Positions 41,409-50,502 of a DNA stretch of 64,000 nucleotides are shown piece after piece. The translations under genes and the position numbers were made by a program. Source of the DNA: DDH964 sp963806685 (GTDB lineage Bacteria; Desulfobacterota; Desulfuromonadia; Desulfuromonadales; DDH964); NCBI GenBank assembly GCA_963806685.1, contig CAWDZB010000003.1, forward strand, positions 186,001 through 250,000, given 5' to 3'. The notes below the pieces were generated by a model. That model did not search any database and had not been told where the DNA came from. It saw only the letters and a list, made by a program, of their open reading frames with translations. The first letter of the stretch is position 1. Every line of letters starts with the position of its first letter.

Positions 41409-43881
41409 CCTGCCGCTCCTCCAGGGGCTGGAGTTTGCGTTGTGCCTGCTCAATGTTCATGCGGGCCTCTTGTTGCCCGGGATCGAGGGAGAGGACTTCC
41501 TGCCAGGACGCCACCGCCTGCCCATACTTGCCGGCGGTGTAAAATTCGAGACCCTGCAGGTAGAGCTCTTCCTCATCCCCGGGATTGACGCCGGAGAGCC
41601 GCAATTGCCTGATGCGTCCCAGGGCGGCGCGGGCAGCGGCCTGGTAGGGGTCGATCGCCAGGGCCTGGCGAAAAATCTCCCCAGCGTCGGCAAAGCGCCC
41701 TTCACCGAGAGCCCGGTTGCCGCTTGCCACCAGTTCGGTGAGATGGCCGGCCAGCTGCCTGTGGGCGGCCTCCAGGCCGGCGAGCACCCGGTTGTTGGCC
41801 GGATCGAGATTAACTAACCGGCGGAAGCGGGTCAGGGCACTGGCGATATTGCCGGCGGCCAGTGCGGTTTGCGCCCCGGCCATTTCGGTGGTCATAAACT
41901 TCTCGATCCGCGACTCCAGCTGCGCCCGTTCATGCCGCCCCGCGGGATGGTCGGGGACAAGGTCCAGGAGCCTGTCGTACAGGTTGCACGCCTGCCTGAA
42001 ATGGTTGCCGGCCGTCGCCTCGCGGGCAGCGGCAAGGAGGTGAGTCACCCTCTCGGCCTCGGCGGCCTCGACGCTGGCCAGTTCCCGGCGGGTGCCGGGT
42101 GAATCCTCCAGAGCGAGGGCCCTGGCAAAATGCCCCCGGGCTTTCTTGAGGCGGCCGGCGCTGCGGGCCCGGCGGGCCCAGAGCAACTCCTCGGCCACCA
42201 GGGAGCTGACCATGGTCGCAAGCCGCTCTTCCGCGGCATTCACCTCGGGAAGGTCCGGAGCCAGGGCGCTGGCCTCACGAAGGGCCTTGCGCGCATCGTC
42301 GAGGCGGCCCTCCTCGAGGGCCCGGTCCCCCCGGGCGATGGCGGCCAAAGCCGGAGTGCGGCTTTGGCCGGCCAGTTCGGCCAGGCCGGCCAGCGCCTGT
42401 GGTTCATCCGGAGCCACTTCCAGGATCTGGCGATAGGCGGCGGCCGCAGCGGCCGGGTCGCCGGCGACGATCCGTTGTCTGGCACTGGCGAGATGGTTGT
42501 CGATTTCCTGCCGCAGCTGATCACGGGCGCGTTGCCGGATTTCGAGACCGGCCGCCGCCTTCGGAACCATGGCCAGCCCCCGGTGGACCTCCTCCAGGGC
42601 CTGGTGGGGATGGCCCTGGTCCAGCTCGGTGCTGGCGCTGGCAAAGTACCCGGCGGCCTGCTTGGCCAGGGCCGCCCTGGCCCGGTCGGCGAGTTCCCGG
42701 GCATGGGGGGCCTCGGCATGGATCGCCAGGGCCTTTTCGAACTGCCCCAGGGCGCCTTGGTAGTCCTTTCCGGCAAGCTGCCGCCGGCCTTCCGCGAGAT
42801 AGGCGTCGACCGCCCCGTTCTCGGCCTTGGCCAGTTTGAGCGCGGCATCCCGGCAGGTCGAATCGAGGGCCAGGGTCCGCCGAAGGGCGATAGAAGCCCC
42901 GGCATAGTCCTGGAGTGCCAGATCGATGTTGCCGGCCAGGTAGAAATCCTTGGCAACAGCCTCCTTGCCGGCCACCACCCATGCCACGGCCTTGCGTGCC
43001 TGCTCCGGGTGACTGCACTCGAGCAGGTTCAGGGCGCTGTTGTAGAGCATCGAGCGGGTGCTGGTCCGCAACTCCGCCGGCGCGTCGGCATAGATCGGGC
43101 CGAGGAGATCCGCCGCTTTTGCATACCCCTGCTGGCGGTAGGCAATGGAACCGAGGTAGTAGAGTGCTACCGGGCTGTCCGGCGTCGCCGCCAGGGCAGA
43201 CGCGAAAGATGCGCGGGCCGCCTCCAGGTCGTTGTCTTCCAGCTGTTTCAGGCCGCGGTTGAAATGCAGGGTAAAGACATACTCGCAGGCGGAGGTATCG
43301 GCAGGATATTGTTTCAGATAAAGGGCAAATTCTTCAAGGGCGCCGTCGGTGTCGCCGCTGCGTTCCAGGCAATCGCCGAGCAGGCGATGGATATCCACTC
43401 GTTCCGGAACCAGCGCCAGGACCTTGGCGGAGAGGCTTTGGGCCGCGCCGAAATCGTCCTGATTCAGGTAGGCCAGGGCCAGGTTGTAGTAGGCATCGGC
43501 CAGCGGATAGACATCCGGCCTGCCCAGGGCACCGAGACTCTCGGCCCGATCGAAATAGAGTCGGGCGCTGTCCAGGTCGCCGAGGCCGAAACAGGCGAGG
43601 CCGAGGTTGTACTGCATTGCCGCGGAGTCGGTGAAGGCCGGGTAGGCATGGCGGAATTCACTGGCGGCCCCGCGGTCGTCGCCGCCGGAGAGGAGTGCCG
43701 CGCCGAGGTAGTAGTGCAGCGGCAGATTGTCCGGGTCGACGCGCAGCGCCTGCCGGTAGCTTTCGACGAGTTGATCCTGGGACGGTTCAACTCCCGGAGC
43801 CGGCAAGGCAGGGAGAGACAGTAGCAGGACCAGCAGGGAAAGGCCGGCCCGCACCGCCCGCCGGCACCCGCCGCGGCTCAT
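41401..43881 (-). CDS. Secreted TPR-repeat protein
   Basis: The 826-residue protein has a signal peptide (about residues 1-28) and a long series of tetratricopeptide-like helical pairs over nearly the whole length, for example LGLACFGLGDLDSARLYFDRA and YYLGSIAYRQQGYAKAADLL. From about residue 370 the repeats become coiled and Ala/Arg-rich. TPR arrays scaffold protein-protein contacts; export implies a periplasmic or envelope role. Its ATG overlaps the stop of the receiver-GGDEF gene (ATGA), and its end overlaps the cyclase start, so it may pass information to the cyclase's periplasmic sensor (inference). Confidence 0.82.
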   Translation of the reverse strand: MSRGGCRRAVRAGLSLLVLLLSLPALPAPGVEPSQDQLVESYRQALRVDPDNLPLHYYLGAALLSGGDDRGAASEFRHAYPAFTDSAAMQYNLGLACFGLGDLDSARLYFDRAESLGALGRPDVYPLADAYYNLALAYLNQDDFGAAQSLSAKVLALVPERVDIHRLLGDCLERSGDTDGALEEFALYLKQYPADTSACEYVFTLHFNRGLKQLEDNDLEAARASFASALAATPDSPVALYYLGSIAYRQQGYAKAADLLGPIYADAPAELRTSTRSMLYNSALNLLECSHPEQARKAVAWVVAGKEAVAKDFYLAGNIDLALQDYAGASIALRRTLALDSTCRDAALKLAKAENGAVDAYLAEGRRQLAGKDYQGALGQFEKALAIHAEAPHARELADRARAALAKQAAGYFASASTELDQGHPHQALEEVHRGLAMVPKAAAGLEIRQRARDQLRQEIDNHLASARQRIVAGDPAAAAAAYRQILEVAPDEPQALAGLAELAGQSRTPALAAIARGDRALEEGRLDDARKALREASALAPDLPEVNAAEERLATMVSSLVAEELLWARRARSAGRLKKARGHFARALALEDSPGTRRELASVEAAEAERVTHLLAAAREATAGNHFRQACNLYDRLLDLVPDHPAGRHERAQLESRIEKFMTTEMAGAQTALAAGNIASALTRFRRLVNLDPANNRVLAGLEAAHRQLAGHLTELVASGNRALGEGRFADAGEIFRQALAIDPYQAAARAALGRIRQLRLSGVNPGDEEELYLQGLEFYTAGKYGQAVASWQEVLSLDPGQQEARMNIEQAQRKLQPLEERQGG

Positions 43882-45242
43882 GGATCGCCACTCTCCCCCG
43901 CGCCCCGCGAGACATTGCGAACCCGCTTGCCGACATACATCGCCCGGTCGGCAAGATCGATGATTTCCTTTTTCTGGTTGGCGTGTTCGGGGAAGCAGGC
44001 ATAACCGACCGTGGCCGTCAGCCGGGCGCAGATTCCCTCATCGGCCAGGAAGATGTGCTGCTCGATCTGCTGCCGCATACGCTCGGCCACCACCGCCGCG
44101 CCCCGGCCGTCGGTCTCCACCAGCAGGGCGGTGAACTCGTCGCCACCGTAGCGGAACAGGCTGTCGACCTCGCGCACCGTGGTGCGCAGCAGCTTGGCAA
44201 CCTCCTGGAGGGTCTTGCTGCCGGTGAGATGGCCATGGTTGTCATTGATGGCCTTGAAATAGTCCAGATCGATGAAGACCAGGGCGAACCCCAGCCCGTA
44301 GCGGCTGGCGCGGCGGATCTCCTGGTCGATGGCCATATGCAGGTAACGGTGATTGTAGAGGCCGGTCAGGTCGTCGGTGTACATCAATTCCCGGGCGCCC
44401 TGGTAGCGGTAGGCGTTCTCGAAACCGAGAGCGGCCTGTTCGGCCAGGAACAGCAGGCCGTCCCGCGGGATATTGCCGAAATCCTGGTCCGGGGGATTGC
44501 AAAGCACCAGAGCACCCCTGGTATTTCCCTGGCAACGCAGCGGGAGCACCAGCAGGCTTTTCAGGTCAGGGAGGATCCCGCCGCCCAGGGCTTCCCCATC
44601 GAGGGTCAAAAGGCCGGTTGCCCCCTTTAGGGGTTCCAGCAGGGCGCTGGCCAGGGCCTGGGCCTGCTGTTCCTCCAGTCCTTCCAGGCCGATCAGCCGG
44701 GAGACGGTTCCTTTGCCGAGGAGAAAGCCGAATCCGCGGCCCGACCCGAGTTCGTGGAGCATGGTGGTCAGCGCCTGGGGAATCAGGCGATTGATCTCCA
44801 GCATCGAGGCGAGGACCTGCCCCTTCTGGAACAGGCGGATCTGACTTTTGAGCAGGGAATTCTCGTCCAGCACGCGGCGCTGTTCCAGGCAGGTACGGAC
44901 CAGGTGGTGCAGCTCCGCGGGATTGAAGGGTTTGATCAGGTAGTCGCGAGCGCCGTCCTTCAGCGCCTGGATGGCCGTCTCCAGGGTGGCGTGACCGGTG
45001 GCGAGGATCACCTCCGGCGGGTTGTCGAGGCTGCGCGTGAGACGCAGCAGTTCCAGGCCGTCGAGGCCCGGCATGACCATGTCGGTGAGGACGATGGCCA
45101 CCCCGCCGCGGCGAAGCCTGGCCAGCGCCTCATCCCCGGAAGCGAACGCCTCCACCCGATAGCCGTCTTCACCGAGAAGTTCGGTATACAGACGTCGGAA
45201 GAAAAGTTCGTCATCGACAACCAGGATAGTCGATTCACTCAT
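43878..45242 (-). CDS. Receiver-GAF-GGDEF response regulator
   Basis: The 454-residue protein has an N-terminal receiver (D10/D11 in VVDDE, phospho-acceptor D54 in VLTDMVMPG, Lys in YLIKPFN), a GAF-like middle (about 140-275) and a GGDEF domain (about 285-445) with intact RYGGDEF and an RxxD inhibitory site (REVD) five residues before it. It should be a phosphorylation-controlled diguanylate cyclase. It is followed by the TPR gene with a four-base overlap and lies 52 bases after comEC. Confidence 0.9.
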   Translation of the reverse strand: MSESTILVVDDELFFRRLYTELLGEDGYRVEAFASGDEALARLRRGGVAIVLTDMVMPGLDGLELLRLTRSLDNPPEVILATGHATLETAIQALKDGARDYLIKPFNPAELHHLVRTCLEQRRVLDENSLLKSQIRLFQKGQVLASMLEINRLIPQALTTMLHELGSGRGFGFLLGKGTVSRLIGLEGLEEQQAQALASALLEPLKGATGLLTLDGEALGGGILPDLKSLLVLPLRCQGNTRGALVLCNPPDQDFGNIPRDGLLFLAEQAALGFENAYRYQGARELMYTDDLTGLYNHRYLHMAIDQEIRRASRYGLGFALVFIDLDYFKAINDNHGHLTGSKTLQEVAKLLRTTVREVDSLFRYGGDEFTALLVETDGRGAAVVAERMRQQIEQHIFLADEGICARLTATVGYACFPEHANQKKEIIDLADRAMYVGKRVRNVSRGAGESGDP

Positions 45243-45294
45243 CGGGGCTGCTCCCAGGAAAGAAATCCATAGCTAGCAAAATCCCCTAGTTCTG

Positions 45295-47655
45295 TCAACG
45301 GAAAACCCCATTTTGCCAGGATTGCGGAAGCCACCCGGAGGCTCCGGCGACAAACCGCACCGACCCGTCGCGATCGGTACGCCAGAGGGGCACTCCCGAC
45401 CGGCGGCAGGCGCTCAGCAGGAGCGGATCGGGAAAACCGTAGCCGTTTCCGGCGCCGACCGAGACGACCGCGCAGTCGGGATGCAAGGTGTGCAGCAACA
45501 GCCGGGGTGCCGAGTGGCGGCTGCCGTGGTGGGGAATCTTCAGCAGGTTCACCGGGCCGGGGAGCGGTTTTTCGAGGAGTTTCCCGATACCCCGCGCCTC
45601 GAGATCGCCGGTCAGCAGCACCCCGAGGTTTTCCTGCCGAACATAGAGGACCAGGGAGCGGTCGTTGACCGAGGTGGCAGCGGGATCGGGCGCATAAAGG
45701 GCCAGGGCGGCGCGGGGATCGATGTCGAGAGCATGCCAGCCGGGGGCAAAGCGGCGTCGGGGAATCCCCCGGGCTGCGGCCAGCGCGACCAGCTCCGGCG
45801 GCAGGGCGTCGGTAGCCGGTCCGGTCCACAGCTCGCGGACCGGAAAGGCGGCGAGGACTTCCCGAAGTCCCCGGTAGTGATCGGGGTGGGGATGGGTGAG
45901 AATGACGGCGTCCAGCGAGCGAACGCCGAGGCGGCCCAGGGCCGGCGACACCAGCCGCCTGCCGACGTCGAATTGCGGGTTGCGGCTGCCGCCGCCGTCG
46001 ACCAGCAGCTGTTTGCCGCCGGGGAGGGTGACCAGCAGCGACTCTCCCTGGCCGACGCTCAGGGCGGTGACGGCCAGGGCGCCAGGGGCCGGCGCCGGCC
46101 AGGCGCAGAGCAGTGCCCCGGTGAAGGCGAGAGCCGCAGCGCCAATCCGGCGCCGGGGTGAGCGGCCGAAAAGGCCGAGGGCGACCACCGCCAAGGCGAG
46201 GCCAGCCAAAACGGCCGGTGTCGGGTACCAGTCCCGCCCGGCGAGGAGCGGCCAACGGGTCAGAACTTCCGCCCCTACCAGGGCGAGGTGGGTGGCCAGG
46301 CCGCTGAAGTGCAACAGCCAGCCAGCCGGCAGGGGCGCCAGCGGGGCGAGCAAGAGCCCGGCCAGGCCCAAGGGGAGAGCGGCCCCGGCAACCAAGGGCA
46401 CCGCCCAGAGGTTGGTCAACGGTGCTGCCGGGGCGAAACGATGGAAGTGCAGCAGGCTCAACGGCAGGGTAGTCAGGCTGGCAGCCAGGCTGGCCAGGAA
46501 CAGGGCGGCCAGCCAGCGCCAGGGGCGGCGGCAGCCAGTGACCAGGGGGAGCCAGCGCGGAAGGAAGAACAGCAGCCCCGCCGCGCCGGCAAAGGAAAGC
46601 TGGAACCCTGGTTCGAAAAGGGCCAGCGGGTCGAGCAGCAGCAACACCATGGCAACCGCGGCGAGACAGCGCAGCGGCTGCAGTTGCCGCGACAGGGCCA
46701 GGTAGACGGCACCGCCGGCGGCGACCAGAAAGGCCCGGCTGGTCGACAGGGCAGCCCCGCTGAACAGCAGGTAAAAAAGGAGCAGCGGCAGCAGGGCCAG
46801 CGGCAAGACCCGGCGTGGCGGGGCACGCAGCAGCAGGCTCTGCCTGCGGCGGTAAAGGGCCAGGGCGGTGAGGTACAGAAAGCCGCCGATGAAGCCGAGG
46901 TGCATGCCGGAAATGGCGAAAAGGTGGGCGATTCCGCAGGCCGAGAGGCGGTCGTGAAGTTCGGCGGACATGTCCCCCTGGTCGCCGACCAGCAGGGCTC
47001 GGGCCAGGGCGGCCCGCTCTGGAGGCAATATCCGGTCGATGAGCCCTCCGGCGGCCAGCCGCCAGCGCTGCACCGTTCCGTCGAGGCCGGCATGAGCGCC
47101 GGGCAACACCGCGAGTTCGTCGCTGCCTGCCAGGTGGGTGGTCGCGAAGATGCCTTCCCGGGCCAGGTGGCGGCGGTAGTCGAACTCCCCGGGGGTGCCG
47201 AAGTCGTGCGGGGTGCGTACAATGCCGCGCAGACGCAGGTCGCTTTCGGGGCGGACGGAACCGGGCGGAGAGTCGAGGAAGATGCGCAGCTTCCCATGCA
47301 CCAGACGGCGGCGTCCATCTGCGGTTAGAGCCCGGGTGTCGATGTCGACCAGACTGCGGCCTCCCGGCCGGCTGCGCATGTTGACGACCCGACCTTCGAT
47401 CCGCAGCGGCTCCTTTCCGGCCCAGGCCGCAATGTGGCCGGCATCGCCGGGGGGCTGCAGCTGCAGCTGGTAGCGGACGATCCCCAGGCAACAGAAAAAC
47501 AGCAGCAACAGCAGCGGCGAGAGGCGTTGGCGGCGCCAGGCCAGCCACAGGCCGCCGGCCGTCAGCGGCAGCAGGGGGAACCAGGGTGCGGAAAAGAGGA
47601 AGGGCGCGAGCAGCAGGCCGCCGGCATAAGCCGCCAGCAGGATCGGCAGCTCCAT
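45295..47655 (-). CDS. comEC: ComEC/Rec2 DNA uptake channel
   Basis: The protein of about 786 residues has the three-part ComEC layout: an N-terminal DUF4131 region with membrane helices and an OB-like domain, a central Competence domain (about 225-480) with many helices and the motif HLFAISGMHLGFIGG, and a C-terminal metallo-beta-lactamase-like domain with THPHPDHYRG. ComEC carries single-stranded DNA across the inner membrane; the C-terminal domain is thought to degrade the other strand. ATG at 47655 has no strong ribosome binding site; a short open frame ends six bases upstream and may supply coupled translation. It begins the minus-strand signalling train. Confidence 0.92.
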   Translation of the reverse strand: MELPILLAAYAGGLLLAPFLFSAPWFPLLPLTAGGLWLAWRRQRLSPLLLLLFFCCLGIVRYQLQLQPPGDAGHIAAWAGKEPLRIEGRVVNMRSRPGGRSLVDIDTRALTADGRRRLVHGKLRIFLDSPPGSVRPESDLRLRGIVRTPHDFGTPGEFDYRRHLAREGIFATTHLAGSDELAVLPGAHAGLDGTVQRWRLAAGGLIDRILPPERAALARALLVGDQGDMSAELHDRLSACGIAHLFAISGMHLGFIGGFLYLTALALYRRRQSLLLRAPPRRVLPLALLPLLLFYLLFSGAALSTSRAFLVAAGGAVYLALSRQLQPLRCLAAVAMVLLLLDPLALFEPGFQLSFAGAAGLLFFLPRWLPLVTGCRRPWRWLAALFLASLAASLTTLPLSLLHFHRFAPAAPLTNLWAVPLVAGAALPLGLAGLLLAPLAPLPAGWLLHFSGLATHLALVGAEVLTRWPLLAGRDWYPTPAVLAGLALAVVALGLFGRSPRRRIGAAALAFTGALLCAWPAPAPGALAVTALSVGQGESLLVTLPGGKQLLVDGGGSRNPQFDVGRRLVSPALGRLGVRSLDAVILTHPHPDHYRGLREVLAAFPVRELWTGPATDALPPELVALAAARGIPRRRFAPGWHALDIDPRAALALYAPDPAATSVNDRSLVLYVRQENLGVLLTGDLEARGIGKLLEKPLPGPVNLLKIPHHGSRHSAPRLLLHTLHPDCAVVSVGAGNGYGFPDPLLLSACRRSGVPLWRTDRDGSVRFVAGASGWLPQSWQNGVFR

Positions 47656-47661
47656 CACCGG

Positions 47662-47781
47662 TTACCGGCCGTAGCCGGCCGCCTCGGCGAGTCGGGGCTG
47701 GCTGGCGGCAGGCGCTGGTGAAGCCGGGGCGCTACGGATGGTCGGGGCAGAGGGCAGGGCAACGGGAAGAGTCCGTAACAT
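47662..47781 (-). CDS. Possible 39-aa leader ORF before comEC
   Basis: An open frame MLRTLPVALPSAPTIRS... of 39 residues, Ala/Pro/Arg-rich, begins at ATG 47781 behind GAGGAG and stops six bases before the comEC start. ComEC itself lacks a good ribosome binding site, so this frame could couple its translation. Composition is not convincing as a protein; it may be chance. Confidence 0.25.
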   Translation of the reverse strand: MLRTLPVALPSAPTIRSAPASPAPAASQPRLAEAAGYGR

Positions 47782-47889
47782 CGGTCGGGGGTCTCCTCGG
47801 GGCAGGGTAAAAGAAACTTAACATAGCGATCTCGCAATGCCAAGAATGCTTCTTTTCCGCGTCTTCCCCTGGCGACCGCCCACCGACGG

Positions 47890-48246
47890 TCACCAGGTGC
47901 GCGCCAATCGACCCCGGCCGGTCGCCGACCCCAAAAACAGGCAGCCCTTCCCGGCAGCCTGGGAGCTTCCACATCGTCCCTGTTCCTTTTTGACCGGCCT
48001 GGGAAATTCCGTAAGATTACCCGCCCGGCAACGGGCCGGTGAAACCTGCGCCCGGGACTTCGGCAACCTTTCTCCGGCGCGCTGGGAGTTCCGGCTCCGC
48101 CGGCTGCGCCGCGCCTCTTGCTCCTGGCCATCAGCCGCCCGGGCGGGTGCTTCCCGACTTCGTTCCGGGTCGGCTTCGGCGGGCGGTGGCAACAGCTGGC
48201 TCATCCCGGCGGCAAAAAATCCCAGCAACAACAGCATCTCGAACAT
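47890..48246 (-). CDS. Small hypothetical protein with N-terminal membrane segment
   Basis: A 118-residue frame starting MFEMLLLLGFFAAGMSQLLPPP, with one hydrophobic segment and then a basic, Arg/Ser/Gln-rich, probably disordered body. ATG at 48246 has an AGGAGG seven bases upstream, which is the main support. No family is recognised and the C-terminal half could be read-through of a shorter peptide. The surrounding 47782-47889 and 48247-48411 stretches show no other gene. Confidence 0.45.
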   Translation of the reverse strand: MFEMLLLLGFFAAGMSQLLPPPAEADPERSREAPARAADGQEQEARRSRRSRNSQRAGERLPKSRAQVSPARCRAGNLTEFPRPVKKEQGRCGSSQAAGKGCLFLGSATGRGRLARTW

Positions 48247-48411
48247 GATCGACCTCCTGTCTCGTCTTGATGAAGAGAGTGTGGCGCACAGGAGTGTCAG
48301 AATGTGTCATTGGTTCCTTGCCAGCGGTCCCTTGGCTTTCCCTTGACGAGGGTGTATAAGAGAGGTCGCCAACCCGACGCGGCGCTTTGCCCCCCTTCCG
48401 GATTGCCTGCC

Positions 48412-50313
48412 ATGAACGTCATCGACCTCCAGAACCTGCAGAAAAGCTACGGAGCCCGCACCATCCTCGACGGCGTCGATCTCGCCGTGGGGGAGGTGGA
48501 GAAGCTCGGCCTGATCGGCCGCAACGGCTGCGGCAAGTCGACCCTGCTGCGCATCCTCGCCGGGCTGGAAACGGCCGACGACGGCCAGCTGCTGCGCAAG
48601 CGTGGGCTGGAGGCGGGCTACCTGAGCCAGGAGCCGGAACTCGATCCGGCGCTGTCGATCCGCGCCACCCTCGAGACCGGACTCGGCAGCGCCCGCCGCC
48701 ATCTGCAGCGGCTGGCCGCCATCGCCGAAAAACTGGCCACGGCGGACGCCGCCGCCGCGGCGCCGCTGCTCGACGAGCAGCAGCAGCTCCAGGCCTGGCT
48801 CGACCACCACCAGGCCTGGAACCTCGACCACAAGGTCGAAAAGATCAGCGCCCGGCTCGGGCTGCAGGACCTCGAGCAGCGGGTCGGCACCCTCTCCGGG
48901 GGCAACCGCAAGCGGGTGGCGCTGGCCGGCCTGCTCCTCGCCGAACCGGAACTGCTGCTCCTCGACGAGCCGACCAACCACCTTGACGCCGAGACCGTCG
49001 CCGCCCTCGAGGAGCTGCTGCTCGCCTATTCCGGGGCAGTGGTTCTGGTGACCCACGACCGTTATTTCCTCGACCGGGTGGTGAGCCGCATCTGCGAGCT
49101 GGAGGAGGGCCAGCTGCAGGTCTTTGCCGGCGGCTACGGCGCCTACCTGGAGCAGAAGCAGGCCCAGCTCGAGGCGGCCGGGCGCCGCCAGGAGCGGCTG
49201 CTCAACCTGCTGCGCCGCGAGGAGGCCTGGCTGCACCGCGGCGCCAAGGCGCGCACCACCAAGCAGAAGGCGCGCAAGGAGCGGGTCGCCGACCTGCAGG
49301 CGCAAAAGGCCGCCCCGGCCCGCGGCGGTTTCGACCTCGCCTTCACCGCCGACCAGGGGCTCGGCAACACGGTCCTCGACTTCGAGCAACTCGTTGTCGC
49401 CCTCGGCGGCCGCCCCCTGGTCCGCGATCTCACCTTTATCCTGCGCCGCGGCGAGCGGGCCGGTATCCTCGGCCCCAACGGCTGCGGCAAGACCAGCCTG
49501 CTGCGCACCGCCCTTGGCGAGCTGACCCCGGCCGCCGGGCAGGTGACCCTCGGCCAGAAGACCAAAATCGGCTATCTCGACCAGGCGCGCAGCGGCCTCG
49601 ACGATGCCCAGTTCGTCCACGAGGCGCTGGGGGAGGGGGACTGGGTGACCCTCCCCGGCGGGGTCAAGCGCCACAAGATCGGCTACCTGGAGGAGTTCCT
49701 GTTCAGTCCCGCCGAGCAGAAGAAGCGCATCGCCACTCTCTCCGGTGGCGAGCGGGCACGGCTGCTGCTGGCCAAGCTGATCCTCGAGGGGGCCAACCTG
49801 CTGGTCCTCGACGAGCCGACCAACGACCTCGACATCCCGACCCTGCAGGTCCTCGAGGCGGCGTTGGCCGACTTTCCCGGCTGCCTGCTGCTGGTCACCC
49901 ACGACCGCTGGTTCCTCGACCGGGTGGCGACCGCCATCCTGCACTTCGAGGGGGAGGGGGAGGTCGTCGCCTACCCGGGCAACTACCAGGACCTGCTCAA
50001 TTTCCAGGCTCTGCAGGCCGCCGAAAAGGAGGAGGCCCCCCCGAGGGCGGCGGCACCCAAGGAGCGCAGCCAAGAGCGGCCCAAGCGCGCCGGGCTCAGC
50101 TTCAAAGAGAAGCAGGAACTGCAGGAAGTGGAAGGGCGCATCGCCGCGGCCGAGGAGCGCCAGCGGGAGCTGGAGGCACAACTCGCCGACCCGGAACGCC
50201 TCGGCGACCACCAGGCGGTCACCGCGGCCGCCGCCGAGCTGGCCGGGATCGAGGCGGAACTGGAAGCGCTGCTGCAGCGCTGGGAGGAGCTGGAGGAGAA
50301 GAAACAGGGGTGA
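48412..50313 (+). CDS. ABC-F ATPase, Uup-like
   Basis: The 633-residue soluble protein has two ATP-binding cassettes with Walker A motifs GRNGCGKST (about 36-44) and GPNGCGKTS, signature motifs LSGGN and LSGGE, and Walker B motifs followed by DEPTNHLD and DEPTNDLD. A C-terminal charged coiled coil (about 560-630) is the mark of the Uup branch. ABC-F proteins act on ribosomes in translation quality control or, for Uup, in suppressing precise excision of transposons. It has no membrane domain. The ATG at 48412 is chosen because the conserved N-terminus MNVIDLQNLQKSYG starts there. Confidence 0.9.
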   Translation: MNVIDLQNLQKSYGARTILDGVDLAVGEVEKLGLIGRNGCGKSTLLRILAGLETADDGQLLRKRGLEAGYLSQEPELDPALSIRATLETGLGSARRHLQRLAAIAEKLATADAAAAAPLLDEQQQLQAWLDHHQAWNLDHKVEKISARLGLQDLEQRVGTLSGGNRKRVALAGLLLAEPELLLLDEPTNHLDAETVAALEELLLAYSGAVVLVTHDRYFLDRVVSRICELEEGQLQVFAGGYGAYLEQKQAQLEAAGRRQERLLNLLRREEAWLHRGAKARTTKQKARKERVADLQAQKAAPARGGFDLAFTADQGLGNTVLDFEQLVVALGGRPLVRDLTFILRRGERAGILGPNGCGKTSLLRTALGELTPAAGQVTLGQKTKIGYLDQARSGLDDAQFVHEALGEGDWVTLPGGVKRHKIGYLEEFLFSPAEQKKRIATLSGGERARLLLAKLILEGANLLVLDEPTNDLDIPTLQVLEAALADFPGCLLLVTHDRWFLDRVATAILHFEGEGEVVAYPGNYQDLLNFQALQAAEKEEAPPRAAAPKERSQERPKRAGLSFKEKQELQEVEGRIAAAEERQRELEAQLADPERLGDHQAVTAAAAELAGIEAELEALLQRWEELEEKKQG

Positions 50314-50343
50314 AAAGGGGTTGGAAAAGTCCCGATTCGGACG

Positions 50344-50379
50344 TTGACAAGGCCGCCGTCGATCGTATACAGTATGCAG
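50344..50379 (+). promoter_or_regulatory. acnB promoter with GTATAC-type operator
   Basis: TTGACA (50344-50349), 16 bases, TATACA (50366-50371): a near-consensus sigma-70 promoter. TCGTATACAGTATGCAG (50363-50379) overlaps the -10 and matches the perfect icd palindrome TTGTATACAGTATACAA at 14 of 17 positions. A repressor bound here would block RNA polymerase. The start codon is about 125 bases downstream. Confidence 0.65.
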
Positions 50380-50502
50380 TATTTCGCCGCCGGGCGGCGG
50401 CGTCAAATTGCTGATTTTCAACCCTTCCCGACAACCAGAGCTACGCTTTGCCTGCACCGTGGAAAGCATCTTTCCCGGGGCTAACTTATGAGGAGGAGAG
50501 AG

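Noticed and set aside
42130..43824. A 564-codon plus-strand frame opposite the TPR gene
   Set aside because: Antisense shadow without motifs; the sense frame has a signal peptide and regular helical repeats.
45185..45200. GTATAC-like match inside the receiver-GGDEF gene
   Set aside because: Only a short half-site within coding sequence, with no symmetric partner.
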